Below, piece after piece: positions 63,965 through 64,000 of a DNA stretch of 64,000 nt; position 1 is the first letter of the stretch, and the number at the start of each line of letters is the position of its first letter. Under the pieces are notes generated by a model, which did no database searches, had not been told where the DNA came from, and saw only the letters and a program-made list of their open reading frames with translations. Made by a program: the position numbers and the translations under genes. The DNA lies in NCBI RefSeq assembly GCF_013393325.1, contig NZ_QJRC01000080.1:124001-188000 (forward strand), in the 5' to 3' direction. The stretch is from Pseudomonas hunanensis (GTDB lineage Bacteria; Pseudomonadota; Gammaproteobacteria; Pseudomonadales; Pseudomonadaceae).

Positions 63965-64000
63965 GCCGAAAGCGAAGATTCCTACGATGCACACCGACCC

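Noticed and set aside
1..64000. CRISPR arrays, tRNA/rRNA genes, IS elements and prophage
   Set aside because: No regularly spaced repeats, tRNA-like cloverleaf with CCA context, transposase or phage genes were seen. REP elements are the only dispersed repeats.

Overview
The window looks like a chromosomal stretch from a fluorescent pseudomonad of the Pseudomonas putida group. Reasons: GC-rich coding, P. putida-style REP palindromes (a TGTGGGAGCGG-type core), malonate decarboxylase, MexEF-OprN, CobN and BCAA-transaminase neighbourhoods, and above all a secretion cluster matching the xcm/csm locus described for the Mn(II)-oxidising strain P. putida GB-1. No rRNA, tRNA, CRISPR, prophage or IS element was seen.

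Layout. (a) 1-1.94 kb is an accessory edge: the 5' end of a small DUF3077-like gene, a REP pair, a decayed second copy of the csgG 3' end, and an AT-richer orphan RHS-core protein with a probable toxin C-terminus. (b) 1.94-11.5 kb, minus strand, is one tightly overlapped operon: single-domain response regulator, GspE/PilB ATPase, PilM-, PilN-, PilO- and PilP/GspC-like proteins, a lipoprotein secretin, three pseudopilins, then CsgE, CsgF and CsgG. It has no GspF and no curlin subunit. (c) 11.7-23.2 kb, minus strand, is a second operon: a 1944-residue multicopper oxidase (MnxG/McoA type), a beta-propeller protein, two SCO1/SenC copper chaperones, a cytochrome c/periplasmic-binding fusion and a SurA-like chaperone. 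Operons (b) and (c) each start with a near-consensus sigma-54 promoter preceded by similar TTCCC-N6-GGGGG palindromes. The simplest reading is one co-regulated unit: (c) makes and matures a giant copper oxidase and (b) moves it, or a partner, to the cell surface.

(d) 23.4-30.7 kb, minus strand: malonate decarboxylase operon mdcABCDEGH plus the MadLM malonate transporter. (e) 31-33.2 kb: a hydroxyisobutyryl-CoA hydrolase-like protein and an acyl-CoA dehydrogenase (valine/acyl-CoA catabolism), with a LysR regulator. (f) 34.4-38.0 kb: a DUF2790 protein, TrmK methyltransferase, RidA-family protein and RlhA. (g) 38.2-44.5 kb: a TetR regulator and mexEF-oprN, linked by a shared operator-like palindrome. 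(h) 44.7-46.7 kb: a sigma-54 activator and a small conserved protein. (i) 46.8-53.6 kb, minus strand: a cobalamin riboswitch, cobW, cobN and a chlI/chlD gene whose two parts are joined by an A_AAA_AAG -1 frameshift site. (j) 53.7-57.4 kb: glyoxalase-like protein, small hypothetical, ABC-F ATPase, ilvE. (k) 57.4-64 kb: PACE efflux protein with a divergent LysR regulator, hydantoinase/oxoprolinase subunits HyuB-HyuA, and an AraC regulator.

All calls were made by reading sequence and motifs; no searches were run. Family names are firm where signature motifs are quoted. Exact substrates and the Mn link are inference plus recalled literature.
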